NCBI GenBank assembly: GCA_019112765.1
Contig: DXIU01000040.1
Location: forward strand, 1 to 64,000
Direction of reading: 5' to 3'
DNA from: Candidatus Mediterraneibacter norwichensis
GTDB taxonomy: Bacteria; Bacillota; Clostridia; Lachnospirales; Lachnospiraceae
Length of the DNA stretch: 64,000 bases
Under the pieces are notes generated by a model. It was not told the origin of the DNA and ran no database searches. It saw only the letters and a program-made list of their open reading frames with translations. Of the stretch, positions 1 to 9,292 are shown in pieces. Position 1 is the first letter of the stretch, and each line of letters starts with the position of its first letter. Position numbers and translations under genes: made by a program.

Positions 1-408
1 AAGGCCTTTCGGTCCGAGTACACGTCCGAGACGTCCTACAACGCCCATCATGTCAGGTGTCGCGACAACTACGTCAAAGTCAAGCCATCCCTCGTTCTGG
101 ATCTTCGGAATCAGCTCGTCTCCGCCTACAAAATCAGCTCCTGCTGCCTGCGCTTCCTCAGCCTTTGCGTCCTTCGCGAATACAAGGATACGCACTTTCT
201 TTCCTGTTCCGTGCGGAAGTACAACCGCGCCGCGGATCTGCTGGTCTGCATGACGTCCGTCACATCCTGTTCTGATGTGAGCCTCGATGGTCTCGTCAAA
301 TTTTGCTACTGCTGCTTTTTTTACTAACGCAACTGCTTCTTCTTTGTCGTAGAGGTTTCCTCTCTCGATCAGTTTTGCAGCTTCGATATATTTCTTTCCT
401 CGTTTCAT
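1..408 (-). CDS. rplA: 50S ribosomal protein L1 (partial, C-terminus off the window)
   Basis: Ribosomal protein L1 forms the L1 stalk of the large subunit and often represses its own operon by binding the mRNA leader. The first 136 residues are present, starting [14 protein letters not shown], with the conserved segments [15 protein letters not shown] and [15 protein letters not shown]. The reading frame runs off the left edge, so the C-terminus is missing. The ATG at 408-406 is preceded by AAGGAGGT with good spacing. It follows rplK by 70 bases, the usual L11-L1 order. Confidence 0.96.
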   Translation of the reverse strand, partial: MKRGKKYIEAAKLIERGNLYDKEEAVALVKKAAVAKFDETIEAHIRTGCDGRHADQQIRGAVVLPHGTGKKVRILVFAKDAKAEEAQAAGADFVGGDELIPKIQNEGWLDFDVVVATPDMMGVVGRLGRVLGPKGL

Positions 409-425
409 TTTACAATAACCTCCTT

Positions 426-455
426 GTGGTATTGGCGGGAACGTGCCCCTCCCAC
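426..455 (-). repeat. Hairpin leader repeat before rplA (copy 1 of 2)
   Basis: On the minus strand a GTGG...CCAC-bounded hairpin with core GGGGCACGTTCCC sits just upstream of the AAGGAGG of rplA. Nearly the same sequence, including the CCAATACCACAAGGAGGT tail, lies before rplK at 921-951. The repeat is visible; a regulatory role, such as an L1-binding mimic, is inference. Confidence 0.6.
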
Positions 456-478
456 TGTCTATAAACTATTCAGATGCT

Positions 479-904
479 CTACTCTTCTACAACTACACCC
501 ATGGAACGGCATGTTCCCGCAACCATGCTCATAGCTGCTTCTACTGTTGCCGCATTCAGGTCAGGCATCTTTGTCTCTGCAATTTCTTTCAGCTGCTCTT
601 TGGTAATTGTAGCAACTTTGTTCTTGTTCGGCACACCGGAACCGGACTGGATCTTGCATGCCTTCTTGATCAGAACTGCTGCCGGCGGTGTCTTTGTAAT
701 AAAGCTGAAACTTCTGTCATTATATACTGTGATGACAACCGGGATAATCAGATCACCCTGATCAGCTGTTCTTGCATTGAACTGTTTTGTAAATTCAACG
801 ATATTTACACCGTGCTGTCCAAGCGCGGGACCAACCGGCGGTGCCGGAGTTGCCTTTCCGGCAGGAATCTGCAATTTGATATAACCTTCTACTTTTTTTG
901 CCAT
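479..904 (-). CDS. rplK: 50S ribosomal protein L11
   Basis: L11 is part of the GTPase-associated centre of the large subunit, binds 23S rRNA with L10, and is needed for the stringent response through RelA. The 141-residue product has the standard length. It begins [16 protein letters not shown] and carries the proline-rich N-terminal segment [16 protein letters not shown], followed by the C-terminal rRNA-binding domain with [18 protein letters not shown]. The ATG at 904-902 has an AAGGAGGT site. It is co-directional with nusG upstream and rplA downstream. Confidence 0.98.
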   Translation of the reverse strand: MAKKVEGYIKLQIPAGKATPAPPVGPALGQHGVNIVEFTKQFNARTADQGDLIIPVVITVYNDRSFSFITKTPPAAVLIKKACKIQSGSGVPNKNKVATITKEQLKEIAETKMPDLNAATVEAAMSMVAGTCRSMGVVVEE

Positions 905-920
905 TTTAAATTACCTCCTT

Positions 921-951
921 GTGGTATTGGCGGGACAGCTGTCCCTCCCAC
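921..951 (-). repeat. Hairpin leader repeat before rplK (copy 2 of 2)
   Basis: The minus strand reads GTGG-G-AGGGACAGCTGTCCC-GCCAATACCAC and then AAGGAGG. The 14-base core GGGACAGCTGTCCC is a perfect palindrome. Compared with the copy before rplA, the core differs but the flanks and ribosome-binding site are the same. Confidence 0.6.
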
Positions 952-957
952 TTTTCT

Positions 958-1476
958 TTAATCCAATTTTCTCACTTCTGAAAAACCAAGTTCAACCGGA
1001 GTCTCACGGCCAAACAGCTCAACATTGATCGACAGGCTCTTCTTCTGTTCATTCATGCTCTGTACAACGCCCACAGTTCCTTCCCATGCGCCGCTGAGTA
1101 CAGTGACTGTATCGCCTACGCCAAAGTTAACAACAACCTCTTCCCGTTTGATTCCCAGATTTGCCATTTCCTCTTCCTCAAGAGGAACCGCTTTGGAACC
1201 CGGCCCTACAAAACCGGTAACACCGCGGGTATTTCTCACCACATACCAGGTGTCGTCATTCATAACCATGTGAATCATCACATAGCCCGGGAACAGTTTT
1301 CTCTGAGCAGTCTTCTGGACGCCGTTCTTAAGTTCCACCACTTCCTCCATGGGAACGCGTACCTCAAGAATCTGATCTTCCAGGTGGCGATTCTCTATCG
1401 TCTTCTCAATGTTTGCTTTTACTTTGTTTTCATACCCTGAATAAGTATGGACTACATACCATTTTGCCTCTGACAT
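958..1476 (-). CDS. nusG: Transcription termination/antitermination protein NusG
   Basis: NusG binds RNA polymerase through its NGN domain and couples it to ribosomes or Rho through its KOW domain. The 172-residue protein starts MSEAKWYVVHTYSGYENKV, has the NGN core with LFPGYVMIHMVM and VRNTRGVTGFVG in the first 110 residues, and ends with a KOW motif around GDTVTVLSGAWEGTVGVV. Length and order (secE-nusG-rplK) are canonical. Confidence 0.98.
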   Translation of the reverse strand: MSEAKWYVVHTYSGYENKVKANIEKTIENRHLEDQILEVRVPMEEVVELKNGVQKTAQRKLFPGYVMIHMVMNDDTWYVVRNTRGVTGFVGPGSKAVPLEEEEMANLGIKREEVVVNFGVGDTVTVLSGAWEGTVGVVQSMNEQKKSLSINVELFGRETPVELGFSEVRKLD

Positions 1477-1501
1477 ATAATCACCTTTCTGCTGCGGCCG
1501 G

Positions 1502-1708
1502 TTATCTCACCAAAAAGTTAATTCCGTACTCTAATACGACATCAACAACTGCGATAAGCAGTCCGAGAAATACGGAAACAAGAACGACTGCCGTAGTCTG
1601 TTTGGCAAGTGTTTTCCGGTCCGGCCAGACAATCTTTCTGAACTCTGCCTGAAGACCTTTAAACCAGCTTGTCTTCTGAGTCTTTTTCTTCTCGCTCATA
1701 ACATCCAC
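1502..1708 (-). CDS. secE: Preprotein translocase subunit SecE
   Basis: SecE is the small clamp subunit of the SecYEG channel in the cytoplasmic membrane. The 68-residue protein has the short Gram-positive form: a basic N-terminus, the amphipathic segment WFKGLQAEFRKIVWPDRKTL with the hallmark W-P, then one transmembrane helix around residues 38-62. It sits between rpmG and nusG, as in most Firmicutes. Confidence 0.96.
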   Translation of the reverse strand: MDVMSEKKKTQKTSWFKGLQAEFRKIVWPDRKTLAKQTTAVVLVSVFLGLLIAVVDVVLEYGINFLVR

Positions 1709-1721
1709 TTCCCTCCGGCAA

Positions 1722-1871
1722 CTACTTCGTTTCCTTATGCAGTGTGTGTGACTTGCAGAATCTGCAGTATTTCTTGGTTTCCATACGATCCGGATGAGCT
1801 TTCTTATCCTTCGTCATATTGTAGTTACGGTTTTTGCATTCCGTACACTCCAGTGTAATTCTTGTGCGCAC
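1722..1871 (-). CDS. rpmG: 50S ribosomal protein L33
   Basis: L33 is a small zinc-ribbon protein of the large subunit. I place the start at the GTG at 1871-1869, giving 49 residues ([18 protein letters not shown] to HTLHKETK). GAGGTGG lies five bases upstream, and family members begin at this point. The frame is open further upstream to 1928, but those residues do not resemble L33. The four zinc cysteines are present (CTEC and CRFC). First gene of the operon. Confidence 0.93.
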   Translation of the reverse strand: MRTRITLECTECKNRNYNMTKDKKAHPDRMETKKYCRFCKSHTLHKETK

Positions 1872-1973
1872 AACTTCCACCTCGCTTTTAACATATTTAC
1901 TACGTGTTACTGATGGTTGCGAAGCCATCTGTTTTTAGGCATAAAAAAAAGACCTACTTCCATTCGCCATAGC

Positions 1974-2003
1974 AGTATACCACAGCAAATGGAGGTAAGT
2001 CAA
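1974..2003 (-). promoter_or_regulatory. Promoter of the rpmG-secE-nusG-rplK-rplA operon
   Basis: Minus strand: -35 TTGACT (2003-1998), 18-base spacer, -10 TATACT (1979-1974). It lies in the gap just downstream of the AI-2E exporter gene and about 100 bases before the L33 start. Confidence 0.75.
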
Positions 2004-2014
2004 GGGATTTCATA

Positions 2015-3229
2015 CTATTTCGACAGGTTTATCTGTTTCGCCGCAGCACCTTCGTCTGAACCCCCGGATTTCTCCTGTTCTTTTGTTTCCGGGAATTTCT
2101 TTTTCAGCCTCTTATACACGCTGGCTCTGAACAGAGAGTAAATCACCGACACAATCGGAATAAAAATCAGCATTCCCACGACGCCCATCAGGCTGCCGCC
2201 GATCGTTACTGCAGCCAGTACCCAGATGGAAGGCAGGCCCACAGAACTTCCTACTACCTTCGGATAGATCAGGTTCCCTTCAATCTGCTGAAGAATCAGA
2301 AACATAATCACAAAGGTCAGCGCCTGAACCGGATCTACCATCAGGATCAGAAATGCCCCTATAACGCATCCGATAAAAGCGCCGAAAATCGGAATAAGCG
2401 CCGTAAAGGCGATCAGGACTCCCACCAGAAGAGCATACGGCATATTCAGAATACTCATAGCTATAAAAAACATGGTTCCCAGAATCACAGCCTCGACACA
2501 CTGGCCCGCGAAAAAGCTGGAAAAGGATTTAGCAGTCAATGAACACACCTCAAGAATCCATTCCACACGTTTTTCCGACAGGAATGCATAAAGAACTTTT
2601 TTCACCTGCACACTCAGTTTTTCTTTCTGCAGCAGCACATAACACGCGAAAACAAAAGCAATAACAAATGTAGCCACGCCGCTCACAAAGGAACCGATTG
2701 CAGACACAGTAGAATTAATCACATTCCCGGCTCCATCCTGAAAAAACGATACCGCACTGTCTGTCATTTTACCGATATCCAGATTCAGGCCGTCCAGCCA
2801 GGCTCTTACTTCGCTGTTGTCGGTAAACAGATCTTCCAGAAAACGCTGAGCCTCCGGCACAAACGCCCGGATCGTCTTACCCAGAGACAGAACTGTCGTC
2901 GTCAGTTCCGGAATCACAACAAACATCACAAGAACAATAACTCCGATCACAAGCGCCAGGGTAAGCACCAGACTCAGCGGACGCGCGAGACGGTTGGCAA
3001 TCTTCTTATCTTTCAGATAACGGTTATAAAAGATCTTTTTTTCCAGAAAGCTCATAGGCACGTTCAGAATAAAAGCGATCCCGCCGCCCAGAATAAACGG
3101 AAAGATAATGCCGAATGCAAATCCGATCCACTCAAAAAGTATATTATAATTCCACAAAGCAATAAGGATAATGATCGTAAAGACAATCAGCTCTTTCATT
3201 TTCCTCATATTTTCTCTGTCAAGCTTCAT
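2015..3229 (-). CDS. AI-2E family transporter (PerM/YtvI-like)
   Basis: A 404-residue polytopic membrane protein of the AI-2E transporter family, whose members export small molecules or ions such as AI-2 or Na+. It has about eight hydrophobic segments. These include FGIIFPFILGGGIAFILN near the N-terminus and the C-terminal block LIAFTALIPIFGAFIGCVIGAF, then QQIEGNLIYPKVVGSSVGLP, the family signature. I chose the ATG at 3229 because GGAGG precedes it; an upstream in-frame start at 3274 lacks a site. The C-terminal tail is charged and low-complexity. The substrate cannot be told. Confidence 0.88.
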   Translation of the reverse strand: MKLDRENMRKMKELIVFTIIILIALWNYNILFEWIGFAFGIIFPFILGGGIAFILNVPMSFLEKKIFYNRYLKDKKIANRLARPLSLVLTLALVIGVIVLVMFVVIPELTTTVLSLGKTIRAFVPEAQRFLEDLFTDNSEVRAWLDGLNLDIGKMTDSAVSFFQDGAGNVINSTVSAIGSFVSGVATFVIAFVFACYVLLQKEKLSVQVKKVLYAFLSEKRVEWILEVCSLTAKSFSSFFAGQCVEAVILGTMFFIAMSILNMPYALLVGVLIAFTALIPIFGAFIGCVIGAFLILMVDPVQALTFVIMFLILQQIEGNLIYPKVVGSSVGLPSIWVLAAVTIGGSLMGVVGMLIFIPIVSVIYSLFRASVYKRLKKKFPETKEQEKSGGSDEGAAAKQINLSK

Positions 3230-3385
3230 AATTCCTCCTAATACCGATTTAAATACGCCTTCATTGTAACACATATGAAAAGAGTATCAAAGGCATAACC
3301 GGAATTTAAATTTGAATTTATCTGCGGTATGCGATTGAAAAAAGTCCGAAAATGTCAGAATACGAAGTGAGAATAAATCGTTTCC

Positions 3386-3590
3386 GGATAGCAGCTGCGG
3401 GAAATTCCGGCTCCGTTCCGCGTAATAAATAAAACTACAAACCCCTGAGCACAGGCTAAAAACAGGATTTTCAATGGAAACTCACGTTCCGTTCGGACAG
3501 CTCCATTGAAAATCCTGACGCCTGTACTCAGGGTTTTAAGTTTTACTAAATTACGCTTCAAGTCGCTGAAATTTCCCGCAGCTGCTATCC
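3386..3590. repeat. Palindromic element family A, copy 1
   Basis: A gene-free stretch folding into one long inverted repeat. The outer arms 3386-3406 and 3570-3590 are perfect 21-base complements. An inner perfect 16-base pair is at 3463-3478/3502-3517, with a further arm at 3440-3455/3520-3536. Weaker symmetry extends to about 3315 and 3663. The 107-base centre matches copy 2 near 34100 (opposite strand) at roughly nine bases in ten, and the arm changes are compensatory. The long open frame crossing it (3355-4017, minus) follows the palindromes and I do not regard it as a gene. Confidence 0.8.
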
Positions 3591-3823
3591 GAAAGACGCA
3601 TCCCGCTGTCCGTATTCCGCCATTTTCTGTTCTTATCCAATCCGCACTGCCGCCGATAATTTCAACTGCAACCAGGAAAACGAAGACAGATTTTTTCAAC
3701 TGCGGCTGACTGCTTATCCGGTTTCTGCTTTTCAAACAGGAAATGAACCTGTTTTCAAATATCAGCACAGAACACAGTTCCTGTATCAGCCGATAAAGTT
3801 CTGTCTTCTTTTCTTCCTGTCTG

Positions 3824-4020
3824 AATTTGGAATTGTGAGTGGGAAAGCGCAGCCGGGGAGTCCGGGTATGGTGATGGAGAGCTGTAAAGCGGCGCCGGTA
3901 CTTAGAGCGCGTCCTTTGCGCTCTTATGTACCGCTGCGCCGCGATCCGGGCGAAAGCGTGCTCTCCGGCGCGATACCCGGACTCCCCGGCGGAAACTTTC
4001 TCCACCCACAAATTCAAATT
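3824..4020. repeat. Long GC-rich palindrome between the AI-2E gene and V-ATPase subunit D
   Basis: A second, unrelated inverted repeat of about 197 bases. The perfect 18-base arms 3852-3869 and 3973-3990 (GCCGGGGAGTCCGGGTAT and its complement) are flanked by matching outer arms (AATTTG...GTG.GTGG). Inside them are CGGCGC/GCGCCG and AGAGCGC/GCGCTCT. It ends exactly at the stop codon of the subunit D gene, so in the minus direction it follows the V-ATPase operon and could stop transcription. No T-run was seen. Confidence 0.7.
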
Positions 4021-4680
4021 TCACACCCTCTCACTGTAATGATGCGTTTCTTCAAGCATCATATCCTTGACTTTCATCAGGCGGATCTGGGTGCTTCTTT
4101 CATTCTCGTCCAGTTTCATTGTGATATATTTGATATTTTCCTCTGTCTCCGGAATGATTACATGTTCCAGTGCGTTTACACGTCTTCTTGTCTTTTCAAT
4201 TTCCGCCGCCATGAGCTGGCATGCCTTTTCACACTCCGCCAGCCGTATCATGTCAGGCAGAATGTCTGCCAGAGATTTTACCGCGCCGTCCAGGTCACTG
4301 GATGTAAACGCAAAGCCGTACGAGTAGATATCATTTTCATCTGCCGTCCTGGTAGTGTACTCAAATACAGGGATATCCACGCTCATAACATTTTTTTCGC
4401 CGGCCTCCAGATTCACTTCCTGCTTGGGCGCCATCAGCGCTGTATTCAGAGCAGCCTCAGACATTCCCGCTTTGGCAATTACAAAATTGCGGTTAGCGGA
4501 TCTGATGCCCGCTTCTACTTTTTTCCGCACCTCCATATTCTCCCGGACAAGATCAAGATACTGACGCATCAGCTCATCCCGTTTATCTTTTAACAGCTTA
4601 TGCCCCCGGATTGCTGTAACCCGTTTCTTCTTCAGCCTTGTCAGCTCCATCCGCGTAGGATTTACATGTTTTGCCGCCAA
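4021..4680 (-). CDS. ntpD: V-type ATP synthase subunit D
   Basis: Subunit D is the central rotor shaft of the V-ATPase, linking the A3B3 head to the membrane ring. The 219-residue product starts at a TTG (4680-4678) behind AAAGGAGG. It gives the family start AAKHVNPTRMELTRLKKK, followed by RGHKLLKDKRDELMRQ, a long coiled coil, and a C-terminal helix rich in charged residues. Last gene of the operon, 150 bases after subunit B, with a hairpin in the gap. The upstream in-frame ATG at 4740 has no ribosome-binding site. Confidence 0.93.
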   Translation of the reverse strand: MAAKHVNPTRMELTRLKKKRVTAIRGHKLLKDKRDELMRQYLDLVRENMEVRKKVEAGIRSANRNFVIAKAGMSEAALNTALMAPKQEVNLEAGEKNVMSVDIPVFEYTTRTADENDIYSYGFAFTSSDLDGAVKSLADILPDMIRLAECEKACQLMAAEIEKTRRRVNALEHVIIPETEENIKYITMKLDENERSTQIRLMKVKDMMLEETHHYSERV

Positions 4681-4782
4681 AAGGGCGCCTCCTTTCTGTG
4701 CCCTGCAGGGCCTGCGGGACAGGAATTCTGCAATCCTCATAAGTACACCGGCCCCGCCCGGTTTGTCAGAATTTTCAGACTA

Positions 4783-4817
4783 CTCACAGGAAAGGGGTAC
4801 GTCCCCTTTCCTGTGAG
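4783..4817. repeat. GGGG/CCCC hairpin repeat between subunits B and D
   Basis: Perfect 15-base inverted repeat CTCACAGGAAAGGGG-TACGT-CCCCTTTCCTGTGAG. The same AAAGGGG-5 bases-CCCCTTT core recurs at 52296-52338, with related hairpins at 13556 and 29912. There is no T-run after it on the minus strand, so complete termination inside the V-ATPase operon is unlikely; partial attenuation or mRNA stabilisation is possible. Confidence 0.65.
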
Positions 4818-4830
4818 TTTTCAGAATATT

Positions 4831-6213
4831 TTATTCTTTTGCTGTATTCCCGTAATACTGGTCTAAATATTTGTCGTCGATTCGTTTGAGTTCGGTCCGT
4901 GGAAGCATACGGAGAAGTTTCCATCCGATATCCAGTGTTTCTTCGATGTTCCGGTCTGTATGGTATCCCTGAGATACGTATTCCTGCTCGAATGCGTCGG
5001 CGAATTTTGCGTACATCAGGTCAATTTCTGTCAGTGCCGCCTCTCCGAGAATCACCATCAGTTCTTTCGCGTCTTTTCCGCGCGCATAGGCGGCAAAGAG
5101 CTGATTCATCGTATTGGAGTGGTCCGCTCTTGTCTTTCCTTCTCCGATTCCCTTATCTTTCAGACGGGACAGGGAGGGCAGCACGTCGATGGGCGGCATG
5201 ATCCCCTTCCGGTAAAGTTCCCGGCTTAAGATGATCTGGCCTTCTGTAATGTATCCTGTCAGGTCGGGTATTGGGTGGGTTTTGTCGTCCTCCGGCATGG
5301 TCAGGATGGGGATCATGGTAATACTTCCCTTTTTTCCGTTCTGCCGTCCGGCTCTCTCATAGATGGAGGCCAGATCTGTGTACATATAGCCGGGGTATCC
5401 TCTTCGTCCGGGCACTTCCTTGCGGGCCGCGGACACTTCCCGGAGGGCGTCTGCATAGTTTGTGATATCCGTCAGAATGACAAGCACATGCATCTCTTTT
5501 TCAAAGGCCAGATACTCGGCTGCGGTCAGCGCCATTTTCGGCGTGGCAATCCGCTCAATGGCCGGATCGTTGGCCAGATTGATAAAGAGAACGGTTCTGT
5601 CAAGGGCGCCGGTTTCCCGGAAACTTTCAATAAAGAAGTCAGACTCCTCAAATGTAATACCCATGGCAGCAAATACAACGGCAAAATTTTCATCCTTTCC
5701 AAGTACCTTTGCCTGTCTGGCGATCTGCGCTGCCAGCTGCGCGTGGGGCAGGCCGGAAGCAGAAAAGATAGGCAGCTTCTGCCCCCGGACCAGAGTATTG
5801 AGTCCGTCGATAGCGGATACCCCTGTCTGAATAAATTCCTCAGGATAGCTTCTGGCCGCCGGATTCATGGGCAGACCATTGATATCCATGCGGGCTTCCG
5901 GAAGAATCTCCGGGCCCTCATCAATCGGCCGCCCCAGTCCGTCAAAGACGCGGCCCAGCATATCTTCCGATACGCCCAGCTCCATGCTCCTGCCCAGAAA
6001 ACGCACCTTGCTGTTGGACAGGTTAATTCCTGTGGAGCTTTCAAAAAGCTGTACCAGAGCGTCTGTGCCGTTGACCTCAAGCACCTTGCACCGGCGGGTC
6101 TCGCCGCCGGCCAGTTCGATCTCTCCCAGTTCGTCGTAAGTCACATGCTCTACACCGCGCACCAGCATCAGCGGTCCGGCTATTTCCTGAATGGTTCTGT
6201 ACTCTTTGGGCAT
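4831..6213 (-). CDS. ntpB: V-type ATP synthase subunit B
   Basis: Non-catalytic nucleotide-head subunit that alternates with A in the A3B3 hexamer. The 460 residues are the usual length. The N-terminal beta barrel begins [18 protein letters not shown]. The central domain carries [21 protein letters not shown], where the catalytic P-loop is replaced as expected for B, and [30 protein letters not shown] is typical (split here as [10 protein letters not shown] and PGRRGYPGY). The ATG directly abuts the stop of subunit A, so translation is coupled. Confidence 0.97.
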   Translation of the reverse strand: MPKEYRTIQEIAGPLMLVRGVEHVTYDELGEIELAGGETRRCKVLEVNGTDALVQLFESSTGINLSNSKVRFLGRSMELGVSEDMLGRVFDGLGRPIDEGPEILPEARMDINGLPMNPAARSYPEEFIQTGVSAIDGLNTLVRGQKLPIFSASGLPHAQLAAQIARQAKVLGKDENFAVVFAAMGITFEESDFFIESFRETGALDRTVLFINLANDPAIERIATPKMALTAAEYLAFEKEMHVLVILTDITNYADALREVSAARKEVPGRRGYPGYMYTDLASIYERAGRQNGKKGSITMIPILTMPEDDKTHPIPDLTGYITEGQIILSRELYRKGIMPPIDVLPSLSRLKDKGIGEGKTRADHSNTMNQLFAAYARGKDAKELMVILGEAALTEIDLMYAKFADAFEQEYVSQGYHTDRNIEETLDIGWKLLRMLPRTELKRIDDKYLDQYYGNTAKE

Positions 6214-7980
6214 TTACCGTTCCTCCTTTACAAATGCATTGGCGGTCTGCGCGCTCAGATTCTCGTCCGTCCTTCGGTATTCCTCATCCAGATCGTCCTC
6301 CCGTACGTATTTGAAACGCCCGATCTGTTCCCGCACCGGCATGGAAATCAGCTTCTGCAGCGAGGCCCCCTGAGAAAGGGCAGCGCTGGCTCTGTCATAA
6401 AAAGCATTTACAAGTTTCATCATCATATACTGTTTCTTCAGTGAAGTATACGTATCTGTTTCATGGAAGGAGTTCTGATGCAGGAAGTCCTCACGGATAG
6501 AACGGGCCGCCTCCATTTTCAGCCGGTCCCCCGGAGAAAGGGCATCCATTCCTACCATCTTTACGATTTCTTCCAGCTCAGCCTCTTCCTGAAGAAGAGT
6601 CATCATTTTCTGTCTTCCTTCCATCCAGTCCGGAGCCACCTCGGCGTTGAACCATTTTTCCATATCATCCAGATACAAAGAATAACTGTTCAGCCAGTTG
6701 ATTGCCGGGAAATGCCGTTTATACGCCAGATTCGAATCCAGTCCCCAGAACACTTTCACGATACGCAGCGTTGCCTGGGATACCGGCTCCGATGTATCGC
6801 CGCCCGGAGGGGACACTGCGCCGATTACAGAAAGGGCTCCTTCCCGTCCTTCTTTTCCGAGAGAAATCACATGTCCCGCTCTCTCATAAAACTGGGCAAG
6901 CCTGCTTCCCAGATAAGCCGGATAGCCTTCCTCTCCCGGCATCTCTTCCAGACGGCCGGACATCTCCCGGAGCGCCTCGGCCCACCGGGATGTGGAGTCT
7001 GCCATCAGCGCCACAGAGTAGCCCATATCCCGGAAATACTCCGCAATGGTGATCCCTGTATAGATCGAAGCCTCCCGGGCGGCCACAGGCATATCGGATG
7101 TATTGGCAATCAGAACCGTCCGCTGCATCAGGGGCTGTCCCGTCTTCGGATCCTTCAGCTCCGGGAACTCATTCAGCACGTCTGTCATCTCATTGCCCCG
7201 CTCACCGCAGCCGATATAAACTACAATATCCGCTTCCGCCCATTTTGCAAGCTGATGCTGAATTACTGTCTTGCCGCTTCCGAAGGGGCCCGGCACCGCC
7301 GCCACGCCGCCTTTGGCAAGAGGGAAGAAAGTATCAATCACCCGCTGTCCGGTTACAAGAGGCATTTTGGGCGGCAGCTTTTTCCGATAGGGCCTTCCCT
7401 GACGTACCGGCCATTTCTGCATCATAGTCAGTTCCCGGTCACCCTGCTCTTCAGAAATAACAGCGACCGTCTCCTCCACCGTAAAAGACCCTGCTCTGAT
7501 TTCTTTTACCGTTCCGCGGACACCGTAAGGAACCATAATTTTCTGCTGCACAAGAACCGTCTCCTGTACCGTTCCGATTACATCTCCGGACTCCACCTGA
7601 TCGCCGGCTTTTACAGCAGGAACAAATTCCCACTTCCGGTCTCTTTTCAGGGAAGGAACTTCCACGCCTCTCTTCAGGTTATTTCCCGATATTTTCATAA
7701 TGTCGTCCAGCGGCCTCTGTATGCCATCGTAGATGCTTGCAATCAGTCCCGGCCCCAGTTCCACCGACATGGGTACGCCCATGGACTCTACAGGTTCTCC
7801 CGGTCCCAGGCCGGAAGTTTCCTCATAGACCTGGATTGACGCTTCGTCTCCGTGCATTTCAATTATCTCACCGATCAGACGCTGGCTGCTTACCCGGACC
7901 ACGTCAAACATATTTGCATCCCGCATCCCGCTGGCAATGACAAGCGGCCCTGCCACCTTTTTAATCACTCCTGTGCTCAT
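6214..7980 (-). CDS. ntpA: V-type ATP synthase catalytic subunit A
   Basis: Catalytic ATP-hydrolysing subunit of the V-ATPase head. The 588-residue product has the N-terminal barrel, the V-type-specific non-homologous insert around residues 110-190, and Walker A GPFGSGKT at residues 231-238. The arginine-finger/DELSE region [33 protein letters not shown] is present in pieces such as [12 protein letters not shown]. Its ATG overlaps the end of subunit F by four bases. Confidence 0.98.
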   Translation of the reverse strand: MSTGVIKKVAGPLVIASGMRDANMFDVVRVSSQRLIGEIIEMHGDEASIQVYEETSGLGPGEPVESMGVPMSVELGPGLIASIYDGIQRPLDDIMKISGNNLKRGVEVPSLKRDRKWEFVPAVKAGDQVESGDVIGTVQETVLVQQKIMVPYGVRGTVKEIRAGSFTVEETVAVISEEQGDRELTMMQKWPVRQGRPYRKKLPPKMPLVTGQRVIDTFFPLAKGGVAAVPGPFGSGKTVIQHQLAKWAEADIVVYIGCGERGNEMTDVLNEFPELKDPKTGQPLMQRTVLIANTSDMPVAAREASIYTGITIAEYFRDMGYSVALMADSTSRWAEALREMSGRLEEMPGEEGYPAYLGSRLAQFYERAGHVISLGKEGREGALSVIGAVSPPGGDTSEPVSQATLRIVKVFWGLDSNLAYKRHFPAINWLNSYSLYLDDMEKWFNAEVAPDWMEGRQKMMTLLQEEAELEEIVKMVGMDALSPGDRLKMEAARSIREDFLHQNSFHETDTYTSLKKQYMMMKLVNAFYDRASAALSQGASLQKLISMPVREQIGRFKYVREDDLDEEYRRTDENLSAQTANAFVKEER

Positions 7981-8303
7981 TCATTTACTCCTCCAAACAG
8001 AATATCTGATCCGACCGCCTGCTCCACGGTCTTCTTCACGCCTTTCACGCCGGCGCCTGTATTCCCCGATACCCCTGGTATGCGGATAATCGCCGGCAGT
8101 GTTTTCTCACGGTATTCTTCGATTTCGCTTTCCACCTGCGCCGCTGCCGCCTCGGTAATGTAGATGATTCCGTAATTTCCCCCGGCCAGCCTGCGCAGAA
8201 TGTCCCTCGTCTCTTCCCGGGTTTTTACAGGGCAGATGCTCAGGCCCAGAGCAGCGAACCCGTATATGCTGTCATAGTCGCCGATCACCGCAATCTTATA
8301 CAT
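7977..8303 (-). CDS. ntpG: V-type ATP synthase subunit F
   Basis: Small rotor-shaft subunit that binds D. The 108-residue product begins [21 protein letters not shown], the Rossmann-like fold of the family, and has [16 protein letters not shown] and the C-terminal helix region. It lies between C and A, as Enterococcus hirae ntpG does, and overlaps both neighbours (4 bases with A, 8 with C), indicating coupled translation. Confidence 0.93.
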   Translation of the reverse strand: MYKIAVIGDYDSIYGFAALGLSICPVKTREETRDILRRLAGGNYGIIYITEAAAAQVESEIEEYREKTLPAIIRIPGVSGNTGAGVKGVKKTVEQAVGSDILFGGVNE

Positions 8304-9267
8304 ACATCTCCCTTACCCTTTCCCGGATTGCCTCTTCCGGAAAACCGTTCTGTTTTCCGGTCAGAATAATCCGAACCGTTTTTATCTCGTTCTCTCTTGC
8401 AACCAGATAGGCAAGCAGAGGGCCTGCCGAAAAAGTCTCATATTTCTGCGGTTTCAGTGATTCGATCATCCGGTTGTCGCACCATCGTTCAAATGCGGAC
8501 GGAGACTCCCTCAGCGCATCCGCGCCGCCTGCATAGGATGTCCCTTCCAGATACTGCGCGATCTCTTCCGCACCGGCCAGAGCCGCGCGGATCAGCTGTT
8601 CCACATTCACACTGCCGCACTCCGCCATGGCGCTGCGCATAAACTCTGCGCTTTTCCCGGTTTTCCGGGAACGCACGGCAATCCTGATATCGGCAATCGC
8701 CACGGTAGTGTCTGCATAATCAGCAATAATCTTTTCCCCGGAACGTTTCCCCGCCTCGTATATTGCCTCCAGAGCTGCTTTGTCTATTATAATATCACAG
8801 AGCTGTCCATCCCTGGTATGAAGCAGCTGGTCAAATGCCTCCGCCGCCGTCCGGGACATAGTGCCCGGCAGCCTGGAAAATTCCCTGTTTCGTATAATTT
8901 CCAGCATTTCCCGTCCCGGAATGGGGCAGTCATCATAAAAAATACGGGGATTGTCCGCCTCTGTACAGACTTCTTTTACCGCCGCCTTCAGATTATGATA
9001 CAGTTTCGGAAAGGACAGTACGTCAAATACACTTATATCCGGAGCCACATCACGGATTACTTCCCATGTCTTTTCTTCCTCCCGTTTCAGCACAGCGTCC
9101 ATATCCGCTGAGGAAGCGGGATCTCCCCATCCTTTGTCCGTTATGAACTGAAGCGCCTGGTCCGCTGTCCCGCAGGCGAGAAGCTGTTCTACGTCCCCGT
9201 CAGACAGAAGCGAAGTCTCAAGCGCGCGGATGCGCGCAACCGCATACGTATATTTTGTATTGCTCAA
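8296..9267 (-). CDS. ntpC: V-type ATP synthase subunit C
   Basis: Funnel-shaped subunit (homologue of yeast subunit d) connecting the rotor shaft to the proteolipid ring. The 323 residues are all helical, beginning YTYAVARIRALETSLLSDGDVEQLL, with the repeated three-lobed pattern. The segment VARENEIKTVRIILTGKQNG near the C-terminus is the family signature (in parts: NEIKTVRIIL, GKQNG). Overlaps the start of subunit F. Confidence 0.92.
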   Translation of the reverse strand: MSNTKYTYAVARIRALETSLLSDGDVEQLLACGTADQALQFITDKGWGDPASSADMDAVLKREEEKTWEVIRDVAPDISVFDVLSFPKLYHNLKAAVKEVCTEADNPRIFYDDCPIPGREMLEIIRNREFSRLPGTMSRTAAEAFDQLLHTRDGQLCDIIIDKAALEAIYEAGKRSGEKIIADYADTTVAIADIRIAVRSRKTGKSAEFMRSAMAECGSVNVEQLIRAALAGAEEIAQYLEGTSYAGGADALRESPSAFERWCDNRMIESLKPQKYETFSAGPLLAYLVARENEIKTVRIILTGKQNGFPEEAIRERVREMYV

Positions 9268-9292
9268 GTTTCACCCTCCTTACGGCTATACT

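Noticed and set aside
3355-4017. A 220-codon open frame on the minus strand
   Set aside because: It runs through both palindromic elements; its composition and the shared peptide with the 33894-34289 frame are explained by the repeat, and it has no ribosome-binding site.
5275-6444. A 389-codon plus-strand frame opposite V-ATPase A and B
   Set aside because: It is antisense to two clearly identified genes; no ribosome-binding site or protein family was recognised.
6463-7839. A 458-codon plus-strand frame opposite V-ATPase subunit A
   Set aside because: It is an antisense shadow of a strongly biased coding region; rich in His/Arg/Ser, with no family resemblance.
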